The notes: a model not told the origin generated them from the letters alone. A DNA stretch of 64,000 bases from an uncultured Azospirillum sp. (GCF_946480385.1 NZ_CAMLJP010000001.1:1-64000), one strand, 5' to 3'; shown: positions 9,641 through 18,003, counted from the stretch's first letter. Translations and numbers: made by a program.

Positions 9641-10363
9641 TCAGTAGGCGCCGCTGCCCTTCACCACGACCCGCACGGTGCGCAGCATGATGCCGATGTC
9701 GGCCCAGAAGTTCCAGCCGACGACATAGGCGGTGTCGAGCTGGACGCGGCGCACGTAATCGACGTCGCTGCGGCCGCTGACCTGCCACAGCCCGGTCAGG
9801 CCGGGGCGGCAGCGGGTGTAGAAGGGGAAGCAGGCGTGGTAATAGGACACCTCGTCGTCGATGATCGGGCGGGGGCCGACCAGGCTCATGTCGCCGCGCA
9901 GGACGTTGATGAGCTGCGGCAGCTCGTCCAGGCTCGACTTGCGCAGGAAGCGGCCGACCGGAGTGATGCGCGGGTCGTTGCGCAGCTTGCGCGCCGACAG
10001 CCATTCGGCGCGCGCCGTCTCGTCGGTGGCGAGCAGCCGTTCCAGCACCTCGGCCGAGTTGACCACCATGGAGCGGAATTTCAGGCAGGTGAAGGGGCGC
10101 CCGTCGGCGCCGATGCGCCGGTGGCCGAACACCGCCGGGCCGCCGTCGCGCGCCACCATCCAGGCGAGCACGAGCATCAGCGGCCCGAAAACCGCAAGCA
10201 GTCCCAGCGCGCCGACGATGTCGAAGGCGCGCTTCACGCGGTGCCTGTGCAAGGGTGGGCAACCGGGAAGCCGGTCCATCGCCTGCATCGCCGACCGGGT
10301 TCCGGCCATCCGGCCGGGGTCCAGACGGGGAGCGCCCAGAAGAGCGATGTTGGACAACGCCAT
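9641..10363 (-). CDS. Exopolysaccharide initiating sugar transferase, ExoY/WbaP type
   Basis: This enzyme places the first sugar phosphate on undecaprenyl phosphate to start a polysaccharide repeat unit. The 240-residue protein has one membrane segment at about residues 45-68. The bacterial sugar transferase domain follows, with KFRSMVVNS, SLDELPQLINVLRGDMSLVGPRP and RPGLTGLWQVSGRS, all diagnostic. Size matches the short ExoY form that lacks the N-terminal multi-span region of WbaP. No other polysaccharide genes are in view, so the polymer is unknown. Confidence 0.88.
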   Translation of the reverse strand: MALSNIALLGAPRLDPGRMAGTRSAMQAMDRLPGCPPLHRHRVKRAFDIVGALGLLAVFGPLMLVLAWMVARDGGPAVFGHRRIGADGRPFTCLKFRSMVVNSAEVLERLLATDETARAEWLSARKLRNDPRITPVGRFLRKSSLDELPQLINVLRGDMSLVGPRPIIDDEVSYYHACFPFYTRCRPGLTGLWQVSGRSDVDYVRRVQLDTAYVVGWNFWADIGIMLRTVRVVVKGSGAY

Positions 10364-10496
10364 TATATTCTCTCGTCGCTGATCGTCTCGGGTCAGAGCA
10401 TAGGACCATCCGAGAGAGGCAACGGCCAGCGCGCGAAAGGGGTCCCGCCAAAGGGACGGCGCGATTGGAAAGGGTGAGTTAGCCCGCCGGTACGGG

Positions 10497-11543
10497 TCAG
10501 CAGATCCGGGGAAGCTGTTCCCCGGTCAGCCAATCCACGATCCGGCGGCCGCCGAAACGGGTCTCCATCTGAACGAAGCGGTGGGGGTCTTCCACCACAC
10601 ATCCGATGCGGGCGGCGTCCCGTCCCAACGGGTGGTCGCGCATGACGGAGAGCAGACGGTCGCACTCCTCTTCGGCGCAGATCGCGATCAGCTTACCTTC
10701 GTTGGCGGCATAGAGCGGGTCCAACCCCAACAATTCGCAGGCCGCCGCGACCTGCGCCCGCACCGGAATGTCCGATTCGCGCAGCCGCATGCCGACGCCG
10801 GACTGGTGGGCGATCTCGTTCAGCGTCGTCGCCAGCCCGCCGCGGGTGGGGTCGCGCAGCACATGCACGTCCGGCACCGCCGCCACCATCGCCGCGACCA
10901 GCCCGTTCAGCGCGGCGCTGTCGGACAGGATCGCCGTCTCGAATCCCAGATTGTCGCGGGTCGACATGATGGCGACGCCGTGGTCGCCCATGGTGCCGCT
11001 GACCAGGATCGCGTCGCCCGGCCGCGCCCGGTCGCCCGAGGGGGCGACGCCCGGCGGCACCATGCCGATGCCGGTGGTGGTGATGAAGATGCCGTCGCCC
11101 TTGCCGCGCTCCACCACCTTGGTGTCGCCCGACACGATGGCGACCCCGGCCTCGCGCGCCGCGGCGGCCATGCTGTCGACCACCCGCTTCAGGTCGGCGA
11201 GCGGGAATCCTTCCTCGATGATGAAGCCGGCGGTCAGGTGCAGCGGCACCGCGCCGGCCATGGCGACGTCGTTCACCGTGCCGTGGACCGCCAGCGAGCC
11301 GATGTCGCCGCCAGGGAAGAACAGCGGCGAGACGACGAAGCCGTCGGTCGTCATCACCATGCGCCCGCCCGGCACGTCGAAGGCGGCCTGGTCGTTGCCC
11401 TGGTCGAGGTACGGGTTGGCGAAGGCGGCGGCGAACAGCTCGCGCACCAGCTGCGCCATCGCCTTGCCGCCCGACCCGTGGGTCATGTCCACCGCCCCGC
11501 GGGCGATGTCGAGCTTGCGGGTGAAGAGGCGGCGGTCGGTCAT
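10497..11543 (-). CDS. hypE: Hydrogenase maturation protein HypE
   Basis: HypE receives a carbamoyl group from HypF on its C-terminal Cys and dehydrates it to the thiocyanate that becomes the cyanide ligand of [NiFe] hydrogenase. The 348-residue protein belongs to the AIR-synthase/PurM fold (HGSGGKAM near the N-terminus, VSGDTKVVERGKGDG, DPTRGGLATTLNE). It ends exactly in PRIC, the conserved acceptor tail. ATG 11543 is the family start; a longer reading to 11675 overlaps hypC in another frame. It is last in the hupK-hypB-hypC-hypE run. Confidence 0.95.
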   Translation of the reverse strand: MTDRRLFTRKLDIARGAVDMTHGSGGKAMAQLVRELFAAAFANPYLDQGNDQAAFDVPGGRMVMTTDGFVVSPLFFPGGDIGSLAVHGTVNDVAMAGAVPLHLTAGFIIEEGFPLADLKRVVDSMAAAAREAGVAIVSGDTKVVERGKGDGIFITTTGIGMVPPGVAPSGDRARPGDAILVSGTMGDHGVAIMSTRDNLGFETAILSDSAALNGLVAAMVAAVPDVHVLRDPTRGGLATTLNEIAHQSGVGMRLRESDIPVRAQVAAACELLGLDPLYAANEGKLIAICAEEECDRLLSVMRDHPLGRDAARIGCVVEDPHRFVQMETRFGGRRIVDWLTGEQLPRIC

Positions 11544-11586
11544 GGGCGTGGGGTCCGGGTGGTCGGCGGGGTGTGGGGGAGGGGCG

Positions 11587-11811
11587 TCAGGCCGCGGCGT
11601 CGGCGACTTCGGCCAGCAGGGCGAGCGTTCGCTCCGCCTCCTCGGCGTCCAGGCGGGACAGGGCGTAGCCGACATGGACGATCACGTAGTCGCCGACGGC
11701 GACCCCATCCACCAGCTCCAGCGAGCAGGTCGAGGTGACGCCGCCCAGGCTGACGGTGGCGCGGTCGTCGGGCAGCAGGGCGGTGACCAGAGCGGGGACG
11801 GCAAGGCACAT
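11587..11811 (-). CDS. hypC: Hydrogenase assembly chaperone HypC
   Basis: HypC, with HypD, carries the Fe(CN)2CO unit to the hydrogenase large subunit. The 74-residue protein starts MCLAVPALV, where Cys2 is the essential ligand residue. It keeps the family core VGDYVIVHVGYALSRLD and the acidic tail EEAERTLALL. It begins 16 bp after hypB and ends 43 bp before hypE. Its usual partner gene hypD is not between them. HupF, a HypC paralogue, is the alternative, but the position beside hypB and hypE favours HypC. Confidence 0.9.
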   Translation of the reverse strand: MCLAVPALVTALLPDDRATVSLGGVTSTCSLELVDGVAVGDYVIVHVGYALSRLDAEEAERTLALLAEVADAAA

Positions 11812-11827
11812 AATGACGGTCCTCCGG

Positions 11828-12838
11828 TCAGACGGCGGCGGTGGCGGAATGGGAGGCGCGGGCCTCCGCCAGCCCGTCGGCGATCCAGTCGTACCACTCC
11901 TCCAGCCCCTGGCCGGTGGTGGCCGACAGCTGGATCACCGCCAGCGACGGGTTCAGGCGCTGGGCGTAGCCGATCATGCGCTCGACGTCGAAGGTCAGGT
12001 GCGGCAGCAGGTCGATCTTGTTGACGACCAGCAGGTCGGCGCGGACGAACATGTCCGGGTATTTCAGGGGCTTGTCCTCGCCCTCCGTCACCGACAGCAC
12101 AACCACGCGGTGGGTCTCGCCCAGGTCGAAGCCGGCGGGGCAGACCAGGTTGCCGACATTCTCGACGAACAGCACGCCGTCTTCGGTGAACTGGCCCTCG
12201 GCCGCCAGCTTGTCGGCGGCCTGCGCCACCATGGAGGCGTCGAGGTGGCAGCCCTTGCCGGTGTTGACCTGCACCGCCGGGGTGCCGGTGGCGCGGATGC
12301 GGTCGGCGTCGAAGCTGGTCTGCTGGTCGCCCTCGATCACCGCGACCGGGAAGCGGCCCTTCAGGTCGGTCAGGCTGCGGGTCAGCAGGGTGGTCTTGCC
12401 CGATCCGGGGCTGGACATCAGGTTCAGCACGAACACCCCGCGCTCGGCGAAGCGGCGGCGGTTGACGGCGGCCAGACCGTCGTTCTTCGCCAGGATGTCG
12501 CGTTCGATGGTGACCAGCCGCGGCTGGTTCAGCGCGGCGCCGCCGTCGATGGCGTCGGCACGGTCGGGGTGGTGGTGGTCGTGGTCGTGGGTGTGATGAT
12601 GGTGGCCGTGGTCGTGCCCATGGCCATGGCCATGGTCATTGTGGCTGTGGCGGAACACCGTGCCGTCGGGCGCGACATGCTCGTGGGTGTCGTCATGGTG
12701 ATGGTGGGCGTGGTGGTGCGCCTCGCCATGGCGGTGGCGGTAGACCTTGCCGTCAGGGCCGATATGCTCATGCTCGGCATCGGCGGCCTTGCCGTCTATC
12801 CGGGTCTCGCCCTCGCCGCATCCGCAAACCGTGCACAT
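11828..12838 (-). CDS. hypB: Hydrogenase nickel incorporation GTPase HypB, His-rich
   Basis: HypB is the GTPase that delivers nickel to the hydrogenase precursor. The 336-residue protein begins MCTVCGCGEG, the CxxCGCG high-affinity metal site. A region of about 95 residues holding 29 histidines follows, like the nickel-storing HypB of Bradyrhizobium and Rhizobium. The G domain has Walker A SSPGSGKTTLL, the EGDQQTS segment, metal-binding NTGKGCHLD, ENVGNLVCP and NKIDLLPH. Within the His-rich part a unit of the form HEHxxPDGxVxRHxH occurs twice. A GTG one codon upstream is possible. Confidence 0.95.
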   Translation of the reverse strand: MCTVCGCGEGETRIDGKAADAEHEHIGPDGKVYRHRHGEAHHHAHHHHDDTHEHVAPDGTVFRHSHNDHGHGHGHDHGHHHHTHDHDHHHPDRADAIDGGAALNQPRLVTIERDILAKNDGLAAVNRRRFAERGVFVLNLMSSPGSGKTTLLTRSLTDLKGRFPVAVIEGDQQTSFDADRIRATGTPAVQVNTGKGCHLDASMVAQAADKLAAEGQFTEDGVLFVENVGNLVCPAGFDLGETHRVVVLSVTEGEDKPLKYPDMFVRADLLVVNKIDLLPHLTFDVERMIGYAQRLNPSLAVIQLSATTGQGLEEWYDWIADGLAEARASHSATAAV

Positions 12839-12919
12839 CACGCGCTCTCCCGCTCTTCGATCCGCAATCCGTCCGCCCTGCCCATCATCGGCCTGCCCGC
12901 AGGCTTCGGCAAGCGCTCG

Positions 12920-14089
12920 TCATTCGTGTACATCTATGCCGCAGGCGACGCAGGGGTCCAGCATCGCGACCAGCAGCCGCACCCGCTCCACCGCGTCGTC
13001 TCGGTCGCGTACCGCCGCCCCCGCCAGCCCGTGCGCCAGCGGGCCGTCGGCGGCAAAATTCCAGTCGGTCGGCGCCACCATGCGGGCGTCGGCCAGCCGT
13101 CCGTCGCCGTCCAGCCGCAGCCAGTGGGCCAGCCGTCCGCGCGCCGTCTCCGCCACTCCGCAGCCTTCGCCCGGACCGGGCAATCCGGCACTGGCGGGAT
13201 CGGCGGGGCGAAGGTCGGCGATGGCCGCCTCCATCCGCCGAGGCAACTCCGCCAGATCGGCGAGCCGCGCCGCGAACAGCCGGGCGAGCCCGTCGCCGAA
13301 CCGCTCCGTCACCGAGACGACCAGCGGGTGGCCGGCCTGCCGCTCCAGAGGGCCGGTCAGGGCCGGGGCATCCTTGTACCGGGGATTGGCGGCGAAGGAC
13401 GGGTCGCCGCTCAGCGCCGCCGCGAACCAGCCGGGCGACCGTTCGATCAGCAGCGCCACGCCGCAGGCTCCCCAGCCGGCCAGATCGGGCGACAGCAGCC
13501 GGGCGGCCAGTCGCGCCGCGTCGCTGGCGCCGCCTGCCGCCCAGCGGGCGAGGTCGTCGGCATCCCGCGGCGGCGGGGCGGCGAAGACGGTCGTCTCCAG
13601 CCAGCCGGTTATCCGTGCCAGCGCCTCGCGCAGGGCCGTCGTGTCCGGCTGCAGAACGCCGCCGCCGGGGCGCAGCCCGTCCTTGGCGGGATAGAGCGCC
13701 GGCATGATCGCGGAAACCGCCGCCCGCAGATCGCGCAGGGCCGTCGGCCGGGACGGGGCACCGAGGCGCGCCGGCCATTCCACCACAGCTTGCCAGCCGT
13801 GGCTGTCCAGCGCCTCCGCATCGGTCAGCAGAGCGCGGGCGGTCTCGTGGGGAGTGGCGTCGATGCCAAGCGCCGCCTCGCAGGCGCGGGCGACGGCCAG
13901 CCCCTGGGCGCTGCCGCACAGGCTGAACAGCAGGGGCGCCAGCCGCACCGCTTCCTCCGCCTTGCGGCCGACCAGCGCGGCGACGGCGCGCGGGCGGCGG
14001 GTGGCGACCTCGACCCGGCGGATGGCTCCGTCATCCAGCCACAGCCGGACGGATACCGAACCCTCTCCCGGAAGCGTGGCTGTGGACAT
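12920..14089 (-). CDS. hupK: Hydrogenase expression/maturation protein HupK
   Basis: HupK is a degenerate relative of the [NiFe] hydrogenase large subunit that is thought to act as scaffold or chaperone during cofactor assembly. The 389-residue protein retains LFSLCGSAQGLAVARACE, where catalytic subunits have a CxxC pair but here only one Cys remains. It also has ETARGRLAHWL and a C-terminus of DPCVACGIDVHE. The final HE lacks the cleavable tail of true large subunits. ATG 14089 is chosen over upstream starts at 14146 and 14101 on family length. It heads the hypB-hypC-hypE run. Confidence 0.88.
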   Translation of the reverse strand: MSTATLPGEGSVSVRLWLDDGAIRRVEVATRRPRAVAALVGRKAEEAVRLAPLLFSLCGSAQGLAVARACEAALGIDATPHETARALLTDAEALDSHGWQAVVEWPARLGAPSRPTALRDLRAAVSAIMPALYPAKDGLRPGGGVLQPDTTALREALARITGWLETTVFAAPPPRDADDLARWAAGGASDAARLAARLLSPDLAGWGACGVALLIERSPGWFAAALSGDPSFAANPRYKDAPALTGPLERQAGHPLVVSVTERFGDGLARLFAARLADLAELPRRMEAAIADLRPADPASAGLPGPGEGCGVAETARGRLAHWLRLDGDGRLADARMVAPTDWNFAADGPLAHGLAGAAVRDRDDAVERVRLLVAMLDPCVACGIDVHE

Positions 14090-14145
14090 CGGAAAATCCT
14101 GGGGCATTGGTGGAGCGCATCGTGACGGATCGGGGGGGCAACTCA

Positions 14146-14159
14146 TTGACCTGCGTCAA
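14146..14159. promoter_or_regulatory. FNR/FixK-type box between hupK and hupE
   Basis: TTGAC-CTGC-GTCAA fits the FNR/FixK/Anr consensus TTGAY-N4-RTCAA with no mismatch. It lies 57 bp before the hupK ATG and about 182 bp before the divergent hupE ATG. Such sites, bound by low-oxygen CRP/FNR-family activators, drive hydrogenase genes in rhizobia and relatives. That hupK-hypBCE is oxygen-regulated is inferred from the site and context. Confidence 0.65.
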
Positions 14160-14340
14160 AATACGTAGATCCGGCGGGGTGGAGCCGCCGTCTCGACCAT
14201 GGCCGGGCTGACGCTTTCTGCTACACTTCGCCCCGACAGCGCCACACCGCCGGTCTCCGATGCGTCGGGCCGGAGACTCCGGGCGGCAAAATCCCGGGGC
14301 GATCCCGGGGGCGCGACACGACATCAGAGGATGCTGGTCA

Positions 14341-14940
14341 ATGAAACGTTTCCCCCTCGCCTCGGCGGTGCTGCTGGCCGGGCTGGTGCTGCCCGCGGTC
14401 GCCGACGCCCACACCTTCGGCGCCCATGACGCCGGCTTCGCCCATGGCTTCCTGCATCCGGTCGGCGGCTGGGACCATCTGCTGGCGATGGTCGCGGTCG
14501 GGCTGTGGGCGGCGCAACGCGGCGGGGCGGCCCTGTGGGCGCTGCCGGCCGCCTTCGTCACCGCCATGATCGGCGGCGGCCTGCTGGGCATGAGCGGTAT
14601 CGCCCTGCCGGCGGTGGAGCTGGGAATCGCCGGGTCGGTGATCGCGCTGGGCGCCCTGGTCGCCGCGCAATCGCGCCTGTCGCTGCCGCTGTCGATGGCG
14701 GTGGTTGCGCTGTTCGCCCTGTTCCACGGCCATGCCCATGGCGCCGAGATGCCGGAGGCGGCGCAGCCGCTGCTCTATGGCCTTGGCTTCGCGCTGGCGA
14801 CCGCGCTTCTGCATGGTGCCGGCGTCGCCGCGGCCCTGTCGCTGCGCGGGATCGCCCGCGGAACCGGGGCGGCCCTCGCCCTGCGCGGCCTGGGTGCCGC
14901 CATTGGTTTGGGCGGCGTGGCGCTGGCCGCGCTGGCCTGA
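14341..14940 (+). CDS. hupE: HupE/UreJ-family nickel transport protein
   Basis: HupE proteins are membrane permeases that help nickel enter the cell for hydrogenase or urease. The 199-residue product starts with a cleavable signal (FPLASAVLLAGLVLPAVADA). The HupE metal motif HxxFAHGFLHPVGGWDHLLAM follows, then about five more spans, with the second conserved element LFHGHAHGAEMP. ATG 14341 is used because the signal peptide begins there. It is divergent from hupK, and the gene pair supports a role in hydrogenase nickel supply rather than urease. Confidence 0.92.
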   Translation: MKRFPLASAVLLAGLVLPAVADAHTFGAHDAGFAHGFLHPVGGWDHLLAMVAVGLWAAQRGGAALWALPAAFVTAMIGGGLLGMSGIALPAVELGIAGSVIALGALVAAQSRLSLPLSMAVVALFALFHGHAHGAEMPEAAQPLLYGLGFALATALLHGAGVAAALSLRGIARGTGAALALRGLGAAIGLGGVALAALA

Positions 14941-14971
14941 TCGGGCGCCTTGCGACCCCAAGTTCATGACG

Positions 14972-15002
14972 AAGGCCGGGCGGGAAACCGTCCGGCCTTT
15001 TT
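14972..15002 (+). terminator. Rho-independent terminator after hupE
   Basis: AAGGCCGGGCGG-GAAA-CCGTCCGGCC pairs into a long GC stem with one mismatch and runs into TTTTT, 32 bp after the hupE stop. Confidence 0.85.
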
Positions 15003-15159
15003 GCTGCGCATCTGCTGCGTATTCAGCGGCCGCCCCACGCGGTACCGCGACATTTTTCCACCTGCGCCGGGAGACAAGGTTGCGCCGCCGCGTGTTCACG
15101 CGCTATAGGGCAGGCCTTCCCCGCCCGCATCTCCTCAACAGAAAATCGACGGACAGACC

Positions 15160-15804
15160 GTGGACTCGCTGATTCCGGAATTGATCGCGCTTGCCCAGGT
15201 GGTGTTCATCGACCTGGTGCTGGCTGGTGACAACGCCATCGTCGTCGGCATGGCCGCCGCCGGGGTGGCACGCGAGAAACGCGCCCGCGTGATCTTCTGG
15301 GGCATCGCCGCCGCGGTGGTCCTGCGCATCGGCTTCGCGCTGGCGGCGACCCGGCTGATGGACATCATCGGGCTGACGCTGGCCGGCGGATTGCTGCTGC
15401 TGTGGGTGTGCTGGAAGCTGTTCCGCGAGTTGCGCAGCCAGCGCGAGGAGGCGGAGGCAGCCGCTTTGATGGACGAGGAGGGCGACGATGCCGCCGCTGC
15501 TCCCGCCGGGGGCGGCAAACCGGTGAGCACCGCCATCTGGGAAGTGATCATCGCCGACGTGTCGATGTCGCTCGACAATGTGCTGGCGGTGGCGGGGGCG
15601 GCGCGCGAGCATCTGTGGGTGCTTGCCATCGGCCTTCTGCTGTCGGTGGCGCTGATGGGCGCGGCGGCGACTGTGATCGCCCGGCTGCTGAACCGCTTCC
15701 ACTGGATCGCCTATCTGGGGCTGGTGGTCATCGTCTATGTCGCCGTCCGCATGATCTGGCAGGGCAGCATGGAGGTCATGGCGTTCGCCCAGCATGCGAC
15801 CTGA
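15160..15804 (+). CDS. TerC-family integral membrane protein
   Basis: TerC/YkoY/YceF-type proteins are membrane proteins linked to metal (often manganese) export or tellurite resistance; the specific role here is unknown. The 214-residue product shows the family pattern: FIDLVLAGDNAIVVGMAAAGV near the N-terminus and IIADVSMSLDNVLAVAGAA after a charged cytoplasmic loop rich in Glu and Ala. Both membrane DN motifs are thought to bind metal. It starts with GTG 15160. The 157-bp stretch between the hupE terminator and this gene shows no convincing yybP-ykoY manganese riboswitch. Confidence 0.85.
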   Translation: MDSLIPELIALAQVVFIDLVLAGDNAIVVGMAAAGVAREKRARVIFWGIAAAVVLRIGFALAATRLMDIIGLTLAGGLLLLWVCWKLFRELRSQREEAEAAALMDEEGDDAAAAPAGGGKPVSTAIWEVIIADVSMSLDNVLAVAGAAREHLWVLAIGLLLSVALMGAAATVIARLLNRFHWIAYLGLVVIVYVAVRMIWQGSMEVMAFAQHAT

Positions 15805-15902
15805 TCGGTCGGGTTGACTGGATGGGTTCCCGGCCGGCTTGGCCGGAACAATCGGCGTCTCCTGGTGTTGCAAGCCGGCAGCCCCCACAGGAGACGCCCG
15901 GC

Positions 15903-16742
15903 ATGACCCATCACAACGACGCCATTCCGTCCGCCGCTCCGTCCGATGCGGCCGCCACAGCCACCTCCCCCCAGGGCCGCCGGCCGGAAGAGATCGAGCA
16001 CGAGATCGAATCGATCCGCGCCCGCATGGACTCGGTGATCGACGAGATCGAGTTCCGCCTGTCGCCCGGCCAGATGTCCGGCGGCGTGGTGCAGGTGGTG
16101 CGCGACGTGATCCAGGGCGGCGGCGACGGCCTGTCCGGCCGCATCGCCCGCGCCGTGCGCGCCAACCCGATCCCGGTGGCGCTGATGGGCGTCGGCGCCC
16201 TCTGGCTTGCCGTTGCGGTGGCCCGCACGCCGGAATCGACCACCGAGTTCGACGATTACGATCCCCATGGCCGCCACCTCGACCCGCGCAGCCGCCATCT
16301 GCTGACCGACCTGATCGCCGCCTGCCGTGACGGCTCGGAAGCCTTCCGCCGCGCCGACATGACCATCGCCGATACCGCCCTGTCCGCCCGGCTGGAGGAT
16401 CTGGCCGACCAGCTCGACCGCAGCGCCATGGCTCTGGACACCGAACTGCGCACCGGCGGCGGCTGGATCGAGACCGCCGGCGAGGGTGCGCGCGTCTGGT
16501 CGCCCATGCATGGACTGGCCGAGGCCAGTGCCCGCAGCGTGATGGCCGGGGCCGGCGGGCCGGGCGCGCGCGGCGACCTGCTGGCCCGGCTGGAAGGCGG
16601 GCTGGACGGCACGCTGTCGCTGTTCCGCGATGCCCTGCGCGACACGCCGGACGACCATCTGCAGGTCGTCATCGGCGCCCAGTTCCACGCCATCGAAACG
16701 GCGCGCCATCGCGTCGGCGCGCTACGGGAAGCCGTGGTCTGA
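15903..16742 (+). CDS. DUF3618 domain protein with four-helix C-terminal half
   Basis: The 279-residue protein begins with a DUF3618 segment at about residues 25-60 (IEHEIESIRARMDSVIDEIE). One membrane span follows near residue 100 (IPVALMGVGALWLAVAVA). The C-terminal helical region (SRHLLTDLIAACRDGSEAFR and on) resembles the PA2169/DUF2383 ferritin-like four-helix bundles. Function is unknown; DUF3618 proteins are often near stress and membrane genes. The ATG follows AGGAGA at good spacing, and the gene ends 12 bp before the yihY-type gene, suggesting an operon. Confidence 0.75.
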   Translation: MTHHNDAIPSAAPSDAAATATSPQGRRPEEIEHEIESIRARMDSVIDEIEFRLSPGQMSGGVVQVVRDVIQGGGDGLSGRIARAVRANPIPVALMGVGALWLAVAVARTPESTTEFDDYDPHGRHLDPRSRHLLTDLIAACRDGSEAFRRADMTIADTALSARLEDLADQLDRSAMALDTELRTGGGWIETAGEGARVWSPMHGLAEASARSVMAGAGGPGARGDLLARLEGGLDGTLSLFRDALRDTPDDHLQVVIGAQFHAIETARHRVGALREAVV

Positions 16743-16754
16743 GGAGGGCGGGGC

Positions 16755-17798
16755 ATGCTGGGGCTGAGCCGACGCCATTACTACGAGCACCGCAACCGTA
16801 CGGGCGGACGTGCCGCGAATGACGGGAGCCGGAGCGGGGGCGGCCGCGGCCGGTCGGCGGACAGCCCGTCGGACATCCCCAAGCGCGGCTGGAAGGACAT
16901 CCTGCTGCGGGTGTGGGACGAGCAGAGCAAGGACAACGTGTCGATGCTGGCGGCCGGCGTCGCCTATTATGCCCTGCTCGCCATCTTCCCCGCCATCGCG
17001 GCGCTGGTGTCGATCTACGGCCTCGTCGCCGACCCGGCGATGATCGAGACCCAGTTGAACCAGCTGGGCAGCCTGCTGCCGCCGGAGGCGCTGTCCATCG
17101 TCAGCGATCAGGCGCGCAAGGTGGCGACCACCCCGTCGCAGGGGCTGGGTTTCGGCCTGATCTTCGGCCTGCTGCTGACGCTGTGGAGCGCCTCGCGCGG
17201 CACCAACTCGATGGTGACGGCGCTGAACATCGCCTATGGCGAGAAGGAGACGCGCGGCTTCCTCACGCTGGCGGCGCTGTCGATGGGGCTGACGGTGGCG
17301 GGGCTGCTGTTCGTCATCCTCGCCATTGCGCTGATCGTCGCCGTCCCGGCCGCTATCACCATCATCGGGCTGCAGGATACGCCGATCGGCTGGATCGCCA
17401 GCCTCGCCCGCTGGCCGATCCTGGCGGTGACGATCATGCTGGCGCTGGCCGTCTTCTACCGCTATGCCCCCGACCGCCGCGAGCCGCAATGGCGCTGGGT
17501 CACCTGGGGATCGGCGGTGGCGACCGTGGTCTGGCTGTTGGGGTCGCTGGGTTTTTCCGTCTATGTGTCGAACTTCGGCAGCTACAATGAGACCTACGGC
17601 TCGGTCGGCGCCGTCGTGATCCTGCTGCTGTGGTTCAACCTGACCTCCTATGTCGTGCTGATGGGAGCGGAGCTGAACGCGGAGATCGAGCACCAGACCG
17701 CCCGCGACACCACCGACCGCGACGGCCAGCCCTCCCGCCCGATGGGCCGGCGTGACGCCTATGTCGCCGACACGGTGGGCGAGCGGAAGGCCGGCTGA
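16755..17798 (+). CDS. YihY/BrkB-family inner-membrane protein
   Basis: Members are six-span membrane proteins of uncertain function (some were misnamed ribonuclease BN). This 347-residue copy has a basic disordered N-terminus. It then shows the hallmark SMLAAGVAYYALLAIFPAIAALVSIYGL, the LWSASRGTNSMVTALNIAYGE segment and LLWFNLTSYVVLMGAELNAEIE near the C-terminus. A strong GAGGAGGGCGGGG ribosome site precedes the ATG. It follows the DUF3618 gene by 12 bp, a pairing that suggests joint expression. Confidence 0.88.
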   Translation: MLGLSRRHYYEHRNRTGGRAANDGSRSGGGRGRSADSPSDIPKRGWKDILLRVWDEQSKDNVSMLAAGVAYYALLAIFPAIAALVSIYGLVADPAMIETQLNQLGSLLPPEALSIVSDQARKVATTPSQGLGFGLIFGLLLTLWSASRGTNSMVTALNIAYGEKETRGFLTLAALSMGLTVAGLLFVILAIALIVAVPAAITIIGLQDTPIGWIASLARWPILAVTIMLALAVFYRYAPDRREPQWRWVTWGSAVATVVWLLGSLGFSVYVSNFGSYNETYGSVGAVVILLLWFNLTSYVVLMGAELNAEIEHQTARDTTDRDGQPSRPMGRRDAYVADTVGERKAG

Positions 17799-17830
17799 CC
17801 GGCAAGCATCCCATTTGGCTAAAATCCTTC

Positions 17831-17858
17831 TTGGCAGGGCGGCAGCCGCGCGCTATGG
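17831..17858 (+). promoter_or_regulatory. Possible sigma70 promoter for a leaderless peptide
   Basis: TTGGCA (17831-17836) and CTATGG (17853-17858) are separated by 16 bp. Transcription would start near 17865-17866, right on the ATG of the short peptide described next. Sequence match is only moderate. Confidence 0.3.
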
Positions 17859-17865
17859 TCGCCCC

Positions 17866-17940
17866 ATGCAACAGATGCTTTCCATCACGTCCTCTGGACG
17901 TTCCCGATATTTTGGCCGCTGGTTTCGTTCGGCGGCCTAG
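17866..17940 (+). CDS. Possible leader peptide, aromatic-rich end
   Basis: A 24-codon reading frame ends ...SRYFGRWFRSAA, with four aromatic residues in six. It is followed within 30 bp by a hairpin. No Shine-Dalgarno precedes it, and the predicted transcription start falls on the ATG, so it could be leaderless as peTrpL is in Sinorhizobium. Layout resembles an amino-acid attenuator, but no biosynthetic gene follows. It could be a remnant or chance. Confidence 0.35.
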   Translation: MQQMLSITSSGRSRYFGRWFRSAA

Positions 17941-17966
17941 GAACGCGCATCTGTCGCTCACTCCAG

Positions 17967-18003
17967 AAGCCGCCCGGACCGACCCGCGGCGGCTTTCGTG
18001 TTT
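17967..18003 (+). terminator. Attenuator/terminator-like hairpin
   Basis: AAGCCGCC (17967-17974) pairs perfectly with GGCGGCTT (17988-17995) across a 13-nt loop, followed by a weak T-rich run TCGTGTTT. It lies just after the short aromatic-rich peptide. Confidence 0.45.

Noticed and set aside
11735..14125. Large plus-strand frame across hypB and hupK
   Set aside because: It is an antisense frame whose translation is a low-complexity mix of His, Gln and Ala; hypB and hupK on the other strand explain the sequence.
15004..15159. Possible yybP-ykoY manganese riboswitch before the TerC gene
   Set aside because: TerC genes often follow this element, but I could not find its conserved core bases or stems in the 5' region.
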